A stretch of 64,000 nucleotides of DNA. Source: Nissolia schottii (taxonomy: Eukaryota > Streptophyta > Magnoliopsida > Fabales > Fabaceae). The notes under the pieces are model-generated. The model did no database searches. It was not told the DNA's origin and saw only the letters and a list, made by a program, of their open reading frames with translations. Positions 15,001-27,023 of the stretch are shown here, one piece after another. The position numbers were made by a program, and so were the translations under genes. The DNA lies in the NCBI GenBank assembly GCA_003254905.1, contig QANU01011901.1:168951-232950 (forward strand), read 5' to 3'. How positions within the stretch are numbered: the stretch's first letter is position 1; the number at the start of each line of letters is the position of its first letter.

Positions 15001-16860
15001 GCATTTTCGTTGTCATAAAATCATCTGCTTTCAACAAGCCACTACAATACTAACAGTGATTTGTGTGCAGAAATATTGGGAAAAATTAGCATCAGAGCTA
15101 CAAAAAGGACAATTGAGGCTTACAAGCCAAAAACTAATAACATTGAAGGTCAACAAAAACATTTAGATGGAGCCTAAATTATCAAAAATCAATATCAGAA
15201 CTACACAAAAAAGCAAGGCAACCAGAGAACAACACAGTTATCACTACAGAAAAATATCATTTAAACTTTTGGACCCTTCATGATTGAACAGTTTGAAGAA
15301 ATTGCAGACAATAAAGAATAGATGCTTGTATGTCAACTATACTTATGCCAAACCATTACTTACCGCAAAATGTAAACATTTGCATACAGTGAGAAGAACT
15401 TTCTCAGTTTCTATTTCTGCTCTGTCATGGGTTGCTAAAGACTGATCCTTGCATCATAAAATCAGTCAGAAGTGAAGCTCATAAGAGAACGTAAAGCAAG
15501 CAAAGCACATAGGAAAAAAGATTACCTTCTCAACAAATTGATGGAATAAAGAAAGCAATGGCACAAGAATTTCTTTGGCTGTAAGCTCCAGCTGTGGTGG
15601 TACTGACTCCTTTGCAACTTTAGGGTTCAAAAAGTACTGCAAAATGGAGCAGTGCATTGGATACAAGGCAAAGGAAACAAAACAAAGTTTCATCACATAC
15701 AAAGTTTTAATACAAGAGGAAGTATAATGTTACAGAAACAGGAGCAGTCTTGATGTTCAGACAGTAGCTAACTGTGACAAAAATGTTATAAAGAAAAGAT
15801 TCTTCCATAATGATAGATACTTAAGAAAGAAATTATTGTTTTAAGAAAGAAAACTGCCAAAGATTCTCAATGTATTTAAGACCTAATAATGACAAGAAAT
15901 GAATAGAGAAATACACATTAAAGGTAACACAGATCAATCATGACCACCACTAAACTATGCTTCCATCCACTCCCCGATTACCAACTTCATTTAAACTCAT
16001 TTAACACACGTGAATAAGTAGATCAAGATTTAACAAAAATAGTCACTGACCGGCATTGACTTCATATAAAAAGCACATCATGACAAACTGCAATGAATAA
16101 CAAAAAATCTCAAAAATCACTTAACCTTAAGACTTTGAATACCTGGAAGGGTCTGAGAAGAGCATGAAGAACAACAAGAGCATTGATGGTACTCCACGTA
16201 GAGCTTGAACCGTTGATGAGATTGCTATTCAGAATAGCAGCCTGCAGATTAGGCACAAGCTCCGGCCACGAATTCTGCTTAATGAACTCAGCAACCGCAA
16301 CAGACCGGAACTGCCACCACAGAATCGCTCAAATACACAACAGAAGCATGGTTCGAATACGCAACAAAAGAAAAACCCAAAAAACCAGAAGCCAGATAAG
16401 ATTCATACCACTTCAACCAAAGTCTTCAAAACGTGGAACTCGGCTTGGAGCAGAGCTTGCATCAGCTGCTCCTTGAACTCATTGCTGACACTGGATCCCG
16501 CGGCGGCGCTGCTGCTATCGATGTTGCGGCGCGTGAGGTTCTTCAGGTACGTAGCAGCAGCGATCTTCAGACCCTGATCTTCTCCTCCTGTTCGCAAACA
16601 ACAAAACCAAAATTCTCTCAAATTTTCGGTTGAGCTGATATGGAATTACGAAATCTGAAACAAGATTACGAAATCGACGATTGAGAAGAAAAGAAGGAAG
16701 TGAGAGAGGTGGAATTACGAGTTGAAATTGAGAGGAGATAGAAAGGGAAGTGTGGAGTGAGGGAGAGGCGATCGAGCGCGTCGGTGGCGGCACGGACGAC
16801 GTTGGCGTCAGGGCTGAGTGTCTGGTTGAGAAGCTCGGCGATCTGAGCGAGTTCCGCCAT
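9040..16860 (-). CDS. IPO9: Importin-9-type nuclear import receptor (karyopherin beta)
   Basis: Karyopherin-beta that carries cargo (in relatives histones, ribosomal proteins, actin) into the nucleus with Ran. Start is MAELAQIAELLNQTLSPD at 16860; an upstream in-frame GTG is not a start. Exons by eye: 16860-16719, 16587-16409, 16310-16143, 15636-15526, 15447-15364, 14962-14766, 14683-14623, 14332-14258, 14110-14033, 13879-13817, 13745-13662, 13589-13411, 12816-12777, 12687-12544, 12403-12284, 12192-11977, 11392-11216, 10848-10167, 9999-9782, 9649-9514, 9191-9040. Every junction preserves frame, predicting about 1,101 aa, slightly longer than human importin-9 (about 1,040). The importin N-terminal domain includes GLKIAAATYLKNLTRRN, HEAT-like helices follow, and a highly acidic loop (DDEDEDEDSDNDDSED) lies near the C-terminus, as in importin-9, where the loop contacts basic cargo. 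It ends PGFSLYFQQ. A lysine-rich patch (KRKKGQKNKRNNQRR) in exon 12 is notable. Confidence 0.92.
13108..13128. repeat. (CA)n microsatellite in an importin-9 intron
   Basis: Ten or so CA units inside the intron between the exons ending at 13411 and starting at 12816. Confidence 0.9.
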
Positions 16861-17085
16861 GGAAATGGATTCAGTCGGTGCCACTGATGCTGAGTTGGTG
16901 AGTTGAAGATGGCCGGGGTTCGTGCTCAGCTCACAACTCAGAAACCCTAGTTTTTTGGGTCATCCACTTTTGCATCTTGGCGGGAATATTGACTATCTGA
17001 TATGTGTGTAACAGACTATGCTTTTTTCGAGATTTGGAGCGCTTTTGTTTGTTTCGGGGGAATTGAAAAAAAAAAAAAAAAAAAA

Positions 17086-17141
17086 NNNNNNNNNNNNNNN
17101 NNNNNNNNNNNNNNNNNNNNNNNNNNNNNNNNNNNNNNNNN
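17086..17141. other. Run of 56 N between poly-A tracts
   Basis: Unknown bases follow a run of about 20 A and precede AAAAAG. Single Ns also follow poly-A runs at 18056 and 51740. All three look like homopolymer sequencing or assembly failures. Confidence 0.97.
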
Positions 17142-17160
17142 AAAAAGAATAGTTCAAAAT

Positions 17161-17233
17161 TGGAGATGCGGGGGATCGAACCCCGTGCCTCTCGCATGCA
17201 AAGCGAGCGCTCTACCATTTGAGCTACATCCCC
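17161..17233 (-). tRNA. tRNA-Ala (anticodon UGC)
   Basis: The minus strand folds as a 73-nt tRNA. The acceptor stem GGGGATG pairs with CATCTCC (one G-T pair), with discriminator A. The D arm is TAGCTCAAATGGTAGAGC (A box type), the anticodon stem CTCGC/GCGAG holds loop TTTGCAT with anticodon TGC, and the T arm contains GGTTCGATCCC (B box). No intron and no encoded CCA, as expected for a nuclear tRNA gene. TGC reads GCA alanine codons. Confidence 0.95.
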
Positions 17234-18131
17234 AAGTTATTGGGTAAAGATGATTTATAATATATAATTCCTAAACTATGACATGTTCCCTTTTTTTTTT
17301 AAAATTCCTTTTTCTACCACCATAAACCAAGCGTGAATGAATGTGTGACAGAGTACTTTGGCCTTCTTTAATCTCTCAGGCCAGATAACTAAGAATTCCA
17401 TTTACTCTCATGCCATAATGAAAAGGAACGAACAAAAATGGGCAGCATCAAGGACGATGTCATTTTCTTACTGCCAATTTCAGTATCAGACTTTCTTCTC
17501 AATGGCCAAACTGGAACAAGCTTTTGCAGTGCATATATTAAAGAAATTTTTATATCTATTTTGAAGAAACTTTTCTCTTCATCCACCACCCATATCCACC
17601 GTTTAATCCACTTTCACTCATGTTTTTTCTTTCTTATTTACTTAGTTTTAAGAGTTAAAGATGATTTAAAGACTAGGAAATTCTTTTACATAAGAGGATG
17701 AAAGAATAACTCAGATGTTATTATTTCATCCATTCTTTAATATTCTATTTTTTTATATAGATTCATTAATAATTTAATATATTTAGATCTAATTAAATCA
17801 TGAATATATAAAGGAATTAGTGTCTTAGGAGAGAGAATGCATTTTCCAATGAGAAGTCATTCCGATGGAAATAAATGACTGTTCACACAAATAGAATGAT
17901 AATAAACCAGTTAGCTTTCTTTCAAAAAAATATTTCAACATGTGGATCCCATCACCAGCCTGTTGCCCAACGTTCAAAAAGCTACCCAAAACCCAATGCG
18001 AGTAAATCACGGACATTTACATACCTCTTTTTCTGCAAAAAAAAAAAAAAAAAAANACTCATCTTTTTCCCCCCTTTGCTCCATGTCCCATTGTTGCTTG
18101 CTCTCTCTGGCTATAGCTATAATTTGTGAAC
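17234..18131. other. Upstream region of the WAK-like gene
   Basis: About 900 bp between the tRNA gene and the WAK-like start codon. I see no coding potential. It contains a poly-A run ending in an N at 18056, and a short pyrimidine-rich stretch just upstream of the start that may be the 5' leader. Confidence 0.5.
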
Positions 18132-21100
18132 ATGCAGATGCGTCTTCCCCCGCCATTCATCATCTTCAAACTCCTCATACTCACATTGTTTCTACAACTA
18201 CAAGCCATTCCCACCACTCTTGCACTTTCCCCTTGCAAGAACTCGTGCGGTAACATTCCCATAAACTACCCGTTTGGACTAGAAGACGGGTGCGGGGCAC
18301 CACAGTTCAGGAACATGCTTAACTGCAGCACTGACTTGTTCTTTCAAACCCCTTCCGGAGCTTACAAGGTTCAATCCATCGACTATGAGAAACAACACAT
18401 GGTAATATCTACTTTGTGCATCAAAATGTTGCTGCTCTCTACACTTTTTCATCTGCCACTATTTCTTAAAACTGGTAAAATTGTTATTTTTATTTATTTC
18501 CTATGACAAATTGATATACTTTTTTGTCTATTTTATAGGACAAATTGTTATATATATGATGATAACAATTGTTTAATATTTATATATATATATATATATC
18601 AATATAATTTTGTATTTACTAATATATTGAGATATTTGTATTTTACATTTTTATGTTATTATTATGGTAAAAAAAAAAGAAGTAAATGGTCATTCAACAT
18701 ATGAAGAAGTATAAACACTGTTATACCTCTCTCAACACATAATGAAACCTATTTTGTAATAAATGGATATCATAATGTGTTATGTGATGAGTGTTAAAAT
18801 ATTTACATATTTATATGTTTAAATAACAAAGTTATTGTAAAAAATAATATGTTATTCAATATTTTAATTAGTGTAACCACCTTAGTGAATGTGAGAGCTA
18901 ACTAATGTTGTTTACTTAAACATTGTAAAAGAAATGGTCCATGTGGCCTTTTTTTAAAATAAAAATGAGATAGTTATAATCAATGTGACACTATGGGTAA
19001 AAGGTCATATTAACATAGATGATCATGTAAATGAATAAAAAAAGATAGTAAATATAACTCAAATGAAATAATTTTGTCCTTAAAAAATCAAAGAAATTAA
19101 ACTATTATCTTATAAAAAAAAGTTATATGTAATCATTATATATAAAATATTGTATTGATTTATTATCCACTCATCACTAGATGTGATATTAATAAGCTGA
19201 CATGGTGTCGCTCTATTGAAATTTTAACCAAAATTTCGAAAGTGAATTTACATGGTGTGGCTTCATATTGAGTACAATTTGTAAGAGTCCTGTTACGTGT
19301 ACACCCTCTTAGCATTCACTATACATCCACATCTGTATTTATACGACTAGGCCCACAAAATAACTCTCAAACAACCCTTGTCCCCCATGTTCACCCACTC
19401 GCCGCTTCTATACACGCGATATAGAAACCCCTCATGTCTCCACAACTCCTTAGCAAAACTAGCACTGTTCTCTATTCTTCTCCGCCTAAATTTCACTAAA
19501 ACCATCACTGAACAAAGGATAACGAAACGCTCACCATCAAACAATCGATAAACACTCGACAACGAACGCCCACATTTATGTTTTGGATTCAAAACTATGG
19601 CTTTTTAGAGTTTTCGGAGTTGATTGCAGCCTTTTGAACTTTCTTTGCTTTTCGACTAATGTATGTGATTTAATTCTGAAATTTTGGATGACCTCTACTG
19701 CTTGTGTTTGTGAAAATCATTTGCAAAATTGTTCAAAGAGTCTTTGCATTCAATATATAAAATTTGTGCATTTTAGTACATAAAGTTTGTGCACTTTAGT
19801 GTATAAAGCTTGTGCATTGATAATTTGTGTATATGATATGGATTTCTTGTAAAATATACATGTTAGAAATGGTAAAGTTTGTGCATTGACGTATACAATG
19901 TGCATTATGATACTCAAAGTTTGTGTACACTTACCAAATATTTTTGCAAATTTTAATCTTTAAAATTTGTGCAGTATAACACATAATGTTTGCGCACTTT
20001 AATATATAAAGTTTGTGTATGTGTGGTGTTTCTGGGTATGATTGTGTTTCATATTAACAAACGCCTAGAGCATTAAAGCACAAACTTTAACAACGTAATT
20101 GCACAAACATTGAGAACGATGGGCGCACAAAAATTTAAAACATGAAAAACACACACTGACCAAAATATTTATGCGAATTTTAATTTCTAAAGTTTGTGCA
20201 GAGTAACACATAATGTCTGTGCACTTTAATATATAAAATTTGTGCCTGTTTGATATTTTTAGGTATTATTGTGTTTCATGTTAACAAATGTCTGGAGCAT
20301 CAAAACACAAACTTTAACAACGCAATTGCACAAACATTGACAACGAGGGTGCATAAAAATTAAAACTATGAAAAACACACACTTACCAAATATTTATGCG
20401 AATTTTAATATCTAAAGTTTGTGCAGAGTAACGCATAATGTTTGTGCGCTTTAATATATAAAGTTTGTGCATGTGTGGTGTGTCTAGGTATGCTTGTGTT
20501 TCACGTTAACAAACGTCTAAAGTATCAAAGCACAAACTTTAACAATGTAATTGCACAAACATCGAGGGTGCACAAATATTAAAAACATGAAAAACACACA
20601 TTTACCCTCTTTAAAGTTTGTGCAAAATAATACGTAATGTTTGTACACTGTAATATATAAAATTTGTGCACGTGGGTGTGAGAAAAAATCTCGTGGGAGT
20701 GTGTGCCACAATTGTATGATTATTATGTTATTCTAAATTTTGCGATTTGTACAAGATATGACTATAACAATTAATTTTCATATTTTATACGCGGTAGATA
20801 TACGGATCGCATAAAAAATGTGTACATAGATATTTTTGTTACTCTAATCATACGTATTGTATGGCATCTTATTGAATAGGTAATCTATGACCCTGCAATG
20901 TCCACCTGCTCCATCCTACAGCCACACCACGACTTCGTCATGACGGACATTCAATCCGCCATAATCCCACCGTCGCAGGACACCGTCTTCGTTCTCCTGA
21001 ACTGCTCCATAGACTCCCCAGTCCTCAACCACTACAAGTACCTCTGCTTCAACTTCGAGGGCCACACGTGCGACGAGCTCTACGGCTCCTGCAACGCCTT

Positions 21101-22486
21101 CAGGGTGTTCCATCTGCTCACCAACTCCACCCCGCCTTGCTGCTTCACCAGCTACGACACGGTGAAGTTCATGAGCATGAATATATTGGACTGCACGCAC
21201 TACACTAGTGTGTTCAATAGTGGTAACTTGAGGGGAGTGGGACCCTTGGATTGGGTTTATGGGATCAAATTGTCTTTTGGTTTGCCGGATGTTGGGTGTG
21301 AGAGTTGCAAGCAATCTGGTGGGACTTGTGGGTTTGATACTGATACAGGGGGTTTGTTGTGTCTCTGCTCAAGTTCCGCCAATTCAACAAGGGAATGCGG
21401 TAAGTGACTAACTAACTATTGTCTCTCATGTTTGTTAATAGGGAAATTTTGAGATTCGTGAATATTTATAGGAATTTATAATATAATGTGTTTGAGAGGG
21501 ATGGAATCAACCATTCCTCACGTTACGTTGCGTGTTAGAGACAAAGACAGCGAGATTGAGATTGAGAATATTTTTATTCATTTAGACCCCAATTTTATGT
21601 TTTTATAGACAATTTTTTTGTCTCACATGTCTCAGCTTTAGTGAAATATAGAAAATATAATAATTTTTTGTCTGTGTCTTTTTGTCTTGTCTTTGTTATC
21701 AAATGGTATTCTAAATATATTTTTAAAAAAATCACTTCTAAATTAGCAAAAATCAATTTTGTGGTGTAATTTACTGATTTTTCAAATATTCACTAAGATG
21801 TTTGTGATGTCCTCTAGAATATACACACATTTCTTCAATGTGAAAAATTCTTGTATTGGCATAAATTTAAAACCTCACATTTAGATATATTCTAAAAAAT
21901 ATATATATTGGTGAAACCTATAAATATGTTATCGTACTTTTAATAATAAAGCTTGTAGGACTCATTTTTTTTAGTGTCTGTAAATTTAAATTGTTATAAT
22001 TGTGTTAGGTAAAAATTCTTCCTCTAATGTATTCGACACATGTCAATCTCTGATATTATAGGACACATGCTAGATAAACTTTGGCACATTATATACATGT
22101 CATGTCCCGGCTCTATGTCGTGTTCTTTGTTTGCATATATTGTGCTTCATAGATTATATTTTATTGAGTTTTAGATGAATAAATGTGTTGTTTTACTTTA
22201 TTTATGTGATTATTATATAATTTGTCAAATATTATTGTAAAATTTTATACTTGAATAGTATTTATCTTGATTAATCTGCCTTGGAATTTGGATCACATTG
22301 TAATATAAATGTTGGATTGTGTAATGTATACTAAATTTCAGTATTTTTGTGTTTCTCATTTGCGTCTCAGGTGCTGGAAGCGTGATATCAAATGGACATA
22401 ACAATGTTCCTTGGACACACTTCCAATTGGTTTTATTTGTTGTGGCCTTAATTCAAACGGTAATGAAGCTCCCTTTGGAGCTATAG
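18132..22486 (+). CDS. Kinase-less wall-associated-kinase-like protein (GUB_WAK_bind domain)
   Basis: Predicted secreted or surface-anchored protein of 301 aa. Exons by eye: 18132-18401, 20880-21399, 22371-22486. The N-terminus MQMRLPPPFIIFKLL with the following hydrophobic stretch to about residue 33 (TTLALS) looks like a signal peptide. The mature part begins with the Cys pattern CKNSCGNIPINYPFG, typical of the galacturonan-binding domain of wall-associated kinases. Exon 2 carries further cysteines and ends with a WAK-associated-type CESCKQSGGTCGFD segment. The tail (THFQLVLFVVALIQTV) is hydrophobic and could be a membrane anchor or GPI signal. No kinase domain follows, and the stop comes soon after the tail. 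Binding to pectin is family inference. Intron 1 (18402-20879) is large and holds a repeat element. Confidence 0.82.
19286..20700 (+). mobile_element. Repeat element in WAK-like intron 1, family shared with 51741-52498
   Basis: The left end, AGTCCTGTTACGTGTACACC followed by ACTATACATCC, matches the reverse complement of the sequence ending at 52498 (AGTTCTGCTACATCTACACC, then CTATACACCC). Both copies also carry internal arrays built on TTTGCACA or TTTGTGCA motifs. I could find no transposase or terminal inverted repeat, so the class is unknown; the right end is approximate. Confidence 0.5.
19925..20690. repeat. ~225-bp tandem repeat array, about 3.3 copies
   Basis: Units begin at ACCAAATATTTTTGCAAATT (about 19933), ACCAAAATATTTATGCGAAT (20159) and ACCAAATATTTATGCGAATT (20385), with a partial fourth from about 20605. 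The period is about 225 bp. Each unit holds AAAGTTTGTGCA motifs near its left side and the reverse form GCACAAACTTTAACA near its right side, so each can fold on itself. Confidence 0.85.
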
Positions 22487-25080
22487 TGTTTTCTTTTTTT
22501 AAGGTCAGACATATTAATGTCTTTTGAGTAAAAGTTAAACATAATTACTTTAATTTACTTTGAGCACAAAACTAAGGAAAATACCACTTAAACTATCCTT
22601 TGGAGCCATAGGTTTGCCTTTCAGTCTTTTTGGTATTAGGCAGAGCGAGCTTGTGTAGTTGTGTGTCTGTGAAATTCGCCTTTGAGGCTTCAACTTGGTC
22701 AGAGTATTTTTGGTAAGTAGTTGCAACTTGCAAGTTCTTCTCTAATAGAAGCAAAATGGCTTTACCAAGAGACCCATCATCTTCGTTTTGCATTAACACA
22801 ATGGGCATGGTCTCAACTCTCAAGCTTTTTCTCGTTTCCCTTTACTTTCTTTTTGAGTCTTGTAAATAGAAGAAAAAAATTGTAAAGAGAATTTACTTTT
22901 AGAGAAATGTTAGGTGAACAACAACAAAAAAGTAAAATTAACATAAGAGAGAAAGCAACTAATGAGTCTCACATCATTTTTTGTCCTCTTGTTATTGTTT
23001 ATTTTATGATAGTTTCTCACATATCATATAGGATAAATATCTCATGTTACTTAATTTATTTATTCTTGATAATTTTTATAACTGAATTCATCTAATTTTA
23101 TTATCATTTCATGATCTAATGTGATAAATTAATATTTTTTAATATAATATTTGTAAAAAGGTGTAGCTTAAGCTTAAATGGTCCGCAAATCTCTAAACTT
23201 TTTATAAGTTGACTCTGTCAATGATTTAACTAATAAAAAGTTTATTACAATTATATAAAACATAAAATGATAACAAAATTCAATAAATTTAGTTGCAAAA
23301 ATTATTAAAAATTGATAAATAAAGTGGCATATAGAGTATTTAGCTCATTGGGTATTTGAGAAACCACCTCATTTTATTATTGTCCAAAATTGTTTTTCAA
23401 TTAGCATTTCCCTTATTTTCATAATGAGTTGACTTAACTCACATCATATTTATTAGATTCTACTAAATTTTGAAAACTAATGATTCAAATTAAAAATATA
23501 AAATGTATAATTTAACTTTAATTATTATGTGGTACAAATATTAATACGTTCGTTGGACATAAGTATATTGCATAATAGTGGTGCCCATGTTTTTGTATTG
23601 ACTTTACTACCGGATCAAACTTAGTTTCAGATTAATAAGTTGGTTCATACGTGAGTTTGGGTCAAACGAGATTAACCCACTTAAAAATTGACTTGTGTGT
23701 AACAATTTACAAGTGTACTAATTAGTTGAGTCAAAAGTGATGAGTGAGTGCAAGTCGTGCTAGTTTTAAAATTATTGAAAATTTATTGAAATCTATTTAA
23801 TCGGGTTCAATATAGGTTAACTTACTAAAAGGTAAAATTTATACTAGTTTTTTATCTTTAAAACTTGAACTTAAGACACAACTATAGAAAATAAAGGTGT
23901 GTTTAGTTTTAGTTTCCATTTTCATAAATTTTTTTAGTATTTTGTGAAAGAATCAATGAAAACGGAAAATGAAAATAGGAAATATTATTGTATCTATTAT
24001 TGATAAAATAAACATTATGTTCATGCTAAAAATATGGATCTCGTAATTGGATCATTAAAGTGGAAATAGATTCCACTTTCACTTTAATGATTCAATGGTT
24101 AAACACACACTTTATCCTCTAAAATGATGAATCTCACTTTAAAGGATCTAAATCCTAAAAAAACATAAGTTTAATAAACAATAAAAAGACAAACAATAAA
24201 TTAAATAAGCAATTAAAAAAATAGAACAATAAATTCATTTTTTATTTTATTTTATATATAAACAAAGTATAAACACTTAGGAGCTCCTTTGTCAAGCAAA
24301 TATGAATAGTTGGTTTTGTTAGCATGAAAACCTAGTTGTATTTAAAAGTATATTGTCTAAAATAATCAAGGCTAAGCCAGAGATGGGTCAATCATCTACA
24401 TGAAGCAATTTGCTAATATTATCTAAACCCTTGATATATAATCGGATGGCTCATATTGTAGCAATTGTGATATTTTTTTGGACCCCAAATTTTTTAAAAA
24501 TAAAAATTTGTAATTTCATTTTGAACCCACCATCTTTTTTTTTTCTAAAAATTATTCCTCCCTTATTTCTCTCTCCCGTCCCCCCTTCCACGGCTTCAAC
24601 TCTTCACCATGAACCACCTCCCCACCTTCGCTCCACCATAGCGCCACCATCACCTTTGGTAAAACCACCACCATGAACCACAACCCCTGACCCCAAAACA
24701 ACGCTCATGTTCTCCTCTCTAACACCGGCATCAATTTGGTTTCCTCCGCCCACTGCCAACCACCGCCCCCAGCCTCCCATCTTTCACACACACACCCTAT
24801 CAAAGCACCTCGACCACCACATCAGTCACCACAAACCCTCACGCAGAACCCAATCATCAAAAACCACTCACCATCACCACACTCACACACGCATGCAATA
24901 GAAGCATAACCAATCACACACCCACATAAACACACATGCAAACAGAGATTCGAGAAAGAAAAAAAATAGAGATAACATTTGAGAAAGATATGAGAGAGGA
25001 AGAAAAGGTTAACATACAAAATCATTTGGGCACCAACAGATCTGAAGAATTGAAGAACGAGAAGTAGATCTAAAGAACGA
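22487..25080. other. Gene-poor intergenic region
   Basis: AT-rich DNA downstream of the WAK-like gene. A 76-codon minus-strand open frame at 22593-22823 resembles nothing I know. From 24590 to 24900 the DNA becomes C/A-rich and low-complexity, giving spurious Pro/His/Thr-rich frames. A 17-bp inverted repeat is listed separately. Confidence 0.5.
24046..24096. repeat. Inverted repeat with 17-bp arms
   Basis: ATTGGATCATTAAAGTG (24046-24062) and CACTTTAATGATTCAAT (24080-24096) are complementary at 16 of 17 positions, with a 17-nt spacer. It may be the core of a MITE. Confidence 0.8.
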
Positions 25081-25084
25081 TACT

Positions 25085-25402
25085 CCCAGATTGTTGGGCA
25101 TTGTGTACAACCAGATTGGGCTTTCCTACGATCCCAACACCATCAAGGGTTACCGCCAGGCCTTGCACACATTCATTGTCGCTGCGGGCTCATTTGCTTA
25201 CCTGAGGGACAATGCGTCCGTCGGGGGATCCGCCATGGTGGATGTGTCGTTAGAGTGCACCGGTATGCTGGAGTGGGGGACTGAGAGTGGTCGGAGGTCT
25301 TTTGGCAAGGAAGGGAAAGATTACTTTTTTACATTTTTACTTTTCACCTCAGACCAAATTGGTGCTTGTAACTACCCGGACCATGTTAGAACCCTCCAAT
25401 AA
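25085..25402 (+). pseudogene. BRO1/ALIX-like gene fragment
   Basis: An isolated open frame reads LLGIVYNQIGLSYDPNTIK, then GYRQALHTFIVAAGSFAYLR and DNASVGGSAMVDVSLECTGM. From memory this resembles part of the BRO1 domain of plant ALIX-like proteins, which act in ESCRT-linked endosomal sorting. Similarity appears to stop after LEW, and the rest of the frame to the stop looks random. There is no flanking exon that continues the domain, so I read it as a transposed or decayed scrap. The family call is from recollection only. Confidence 0.45.
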
Positions 25403-27015
25403 TCAATGGTGCATCCTTAACCTAAAGTGATGAGTGTCCTTGAAAATTAGTGCGAAATCAACCCATCAACCCATTGAAAACTATTCAATTATAGTTGTTA
25501 TACAAGGCTAATTGGTTGTGTTGTCATCATTTCAATGTTATTGAACAAGTATTGTCTATAGTCGTGCTCCAATTTATCTAATTTGATGTCTAATTAAAGG
25601 AAATAAGTCCAAGTCCATAAACAAAGTCCAACCTAAGATATTAATCCATTGCGTAAAAGAATTTTATGACTTAAGTATCACGTTGAGTTTTTTTTTTGTT
25701 CAATGTTAGACTCATAATATTGTTACCTTTTTTAAGAGCCGACTTTCACTCAACTTCACTCTACTAACATTGACTAGATAATAACCCTTTTATTTTTTGG
25801 TTTCACTCATTTGTCAATATTCTAATTTAGCTTGTAGGTAGACCTTTTTCATAACCTAACTGTCAATGAAAGCATAAAAAATGGTTACTAAAACTATAAA
25901 CTAAACATTTTGGAAATGGATCTTCTCAATTGGATGTCTTATCATGTGTTGTCATCTTTTACCATTAATTTATAGGGTGAGTCTCTGCAATAGATGACAG
26001 GGGCAAAGGGGGAATTATAAAGCAAAGCAAGGACAACGAAGGAAATGGGAGCATAAGCACATTCGGCTCAAAACAGAAAGCACAACAAAAAGGGAAAATC
26101 GTTACTTGGAGGGGACATGCGGCAGAAGATCCGCTTGATGTGGGCACACGCAGGAGCAAGAGAGAGAAGAGGCGCAACTCAAAATTGGCAGGGTACATCA
26201 CAAATAAGGATATGAGTATAGTAAGCATCTTCTTCTTCCTCGTGTTGCTCTGTATTCATCTGTTCTTATTCTCACTAAATATTGCTCTCCAGGTGAGCAA
26301 TTCATCTCCCGTGAACGAAGGTGTAACATCCCACTTTTTCTCTTAGTAAAGATTTCATAAATTAAATAGAGGGAATAAGTCTCACACAAGATTTTAGGTC
26401 AAATTGTCTGTAGAAGAAATTCTGCTCAATTTCGTGAAATTTTGCTGACACTAAAACGGATCCTGCGAAATCTCACTGGATGAATACTTGGGATTTCCAT
26501 GTTTGGTTGAACCATTAGAATTATGAACTCTTAGGATTTAAACTTGTCTGTAGAAATAATTCTGGTCATTTTCTTAAAATTCTATAGACACTAAAATAAA
26601 CCCTTGTTGTCGTCTGAGTATAATCGCGCATCTAAAGTATCCGTAAAAGGTACGGCTACAGACGAGAATTTATAAATACCCCAAATGAACCTAGATTATT
26701 CTTTAGGAAAATTAGGAGATCACAAGGACGTGATCGGAATATCTTTAGAATAACCGTACGCGAAATATAGGGACCGAAAACAACAAAACCTGATCAAAAT
26801 TGATCTGCCGAATACCCTTAATTCTCGGCCACACAAGTAGCCAAGCCACAAGACCATTTCATGGCCAAGAAGTGGCCAAATGGCCAAGTCAACAAGTCAA
26901 ATGGTGAGTCATGGTAATGAGTCACCATTGCTTAGGTCATGGATGACATAATCTTAGGGGTAAAATGGTAATTGGCCTAAGGGCATTTTGGGAAAGCGAA
27001 TTTCGTGGCTTGGCC

Positions 27016-27023
27016 TATAAATA
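27016..27023 (+). promoter_or_regulatory. TATA box of the solo LTR
   Basis: TATAAATA followed by CCCCTAGG, in the position expected of an LTR promoter. A second TATAAATACCCC lies near 26670. Confidence 0.5.

Noticed and set aside
16882..16884. Upstream GTG as start of importin-9
   Set aside because: It is not an ATG; the in-frame ATG at 16860 begins the expected MAELAQ sequence.
16931..17247. Frames running across the N block on both strands
   Set aside because: They consist of unknown bases, poly-A and the tRNA gene complement.
19925..20690. CRISPR-like regular repeats
   Set aside because: Units are about 225 bp, diverged, without unique spacers, and lie in a plant intron.
22593..22823. 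76-codon minus-strand frame downstream of the WAK-like gene
   Set aside because: No recognisable motif, no neighbouring exons and an AT-rich context; not enough to call a gene.
24707..24901. Pro/His/Thr-rich small open frames
   Set aside because: Low-complexity C/A-rich DNA; open frames follow from composition.
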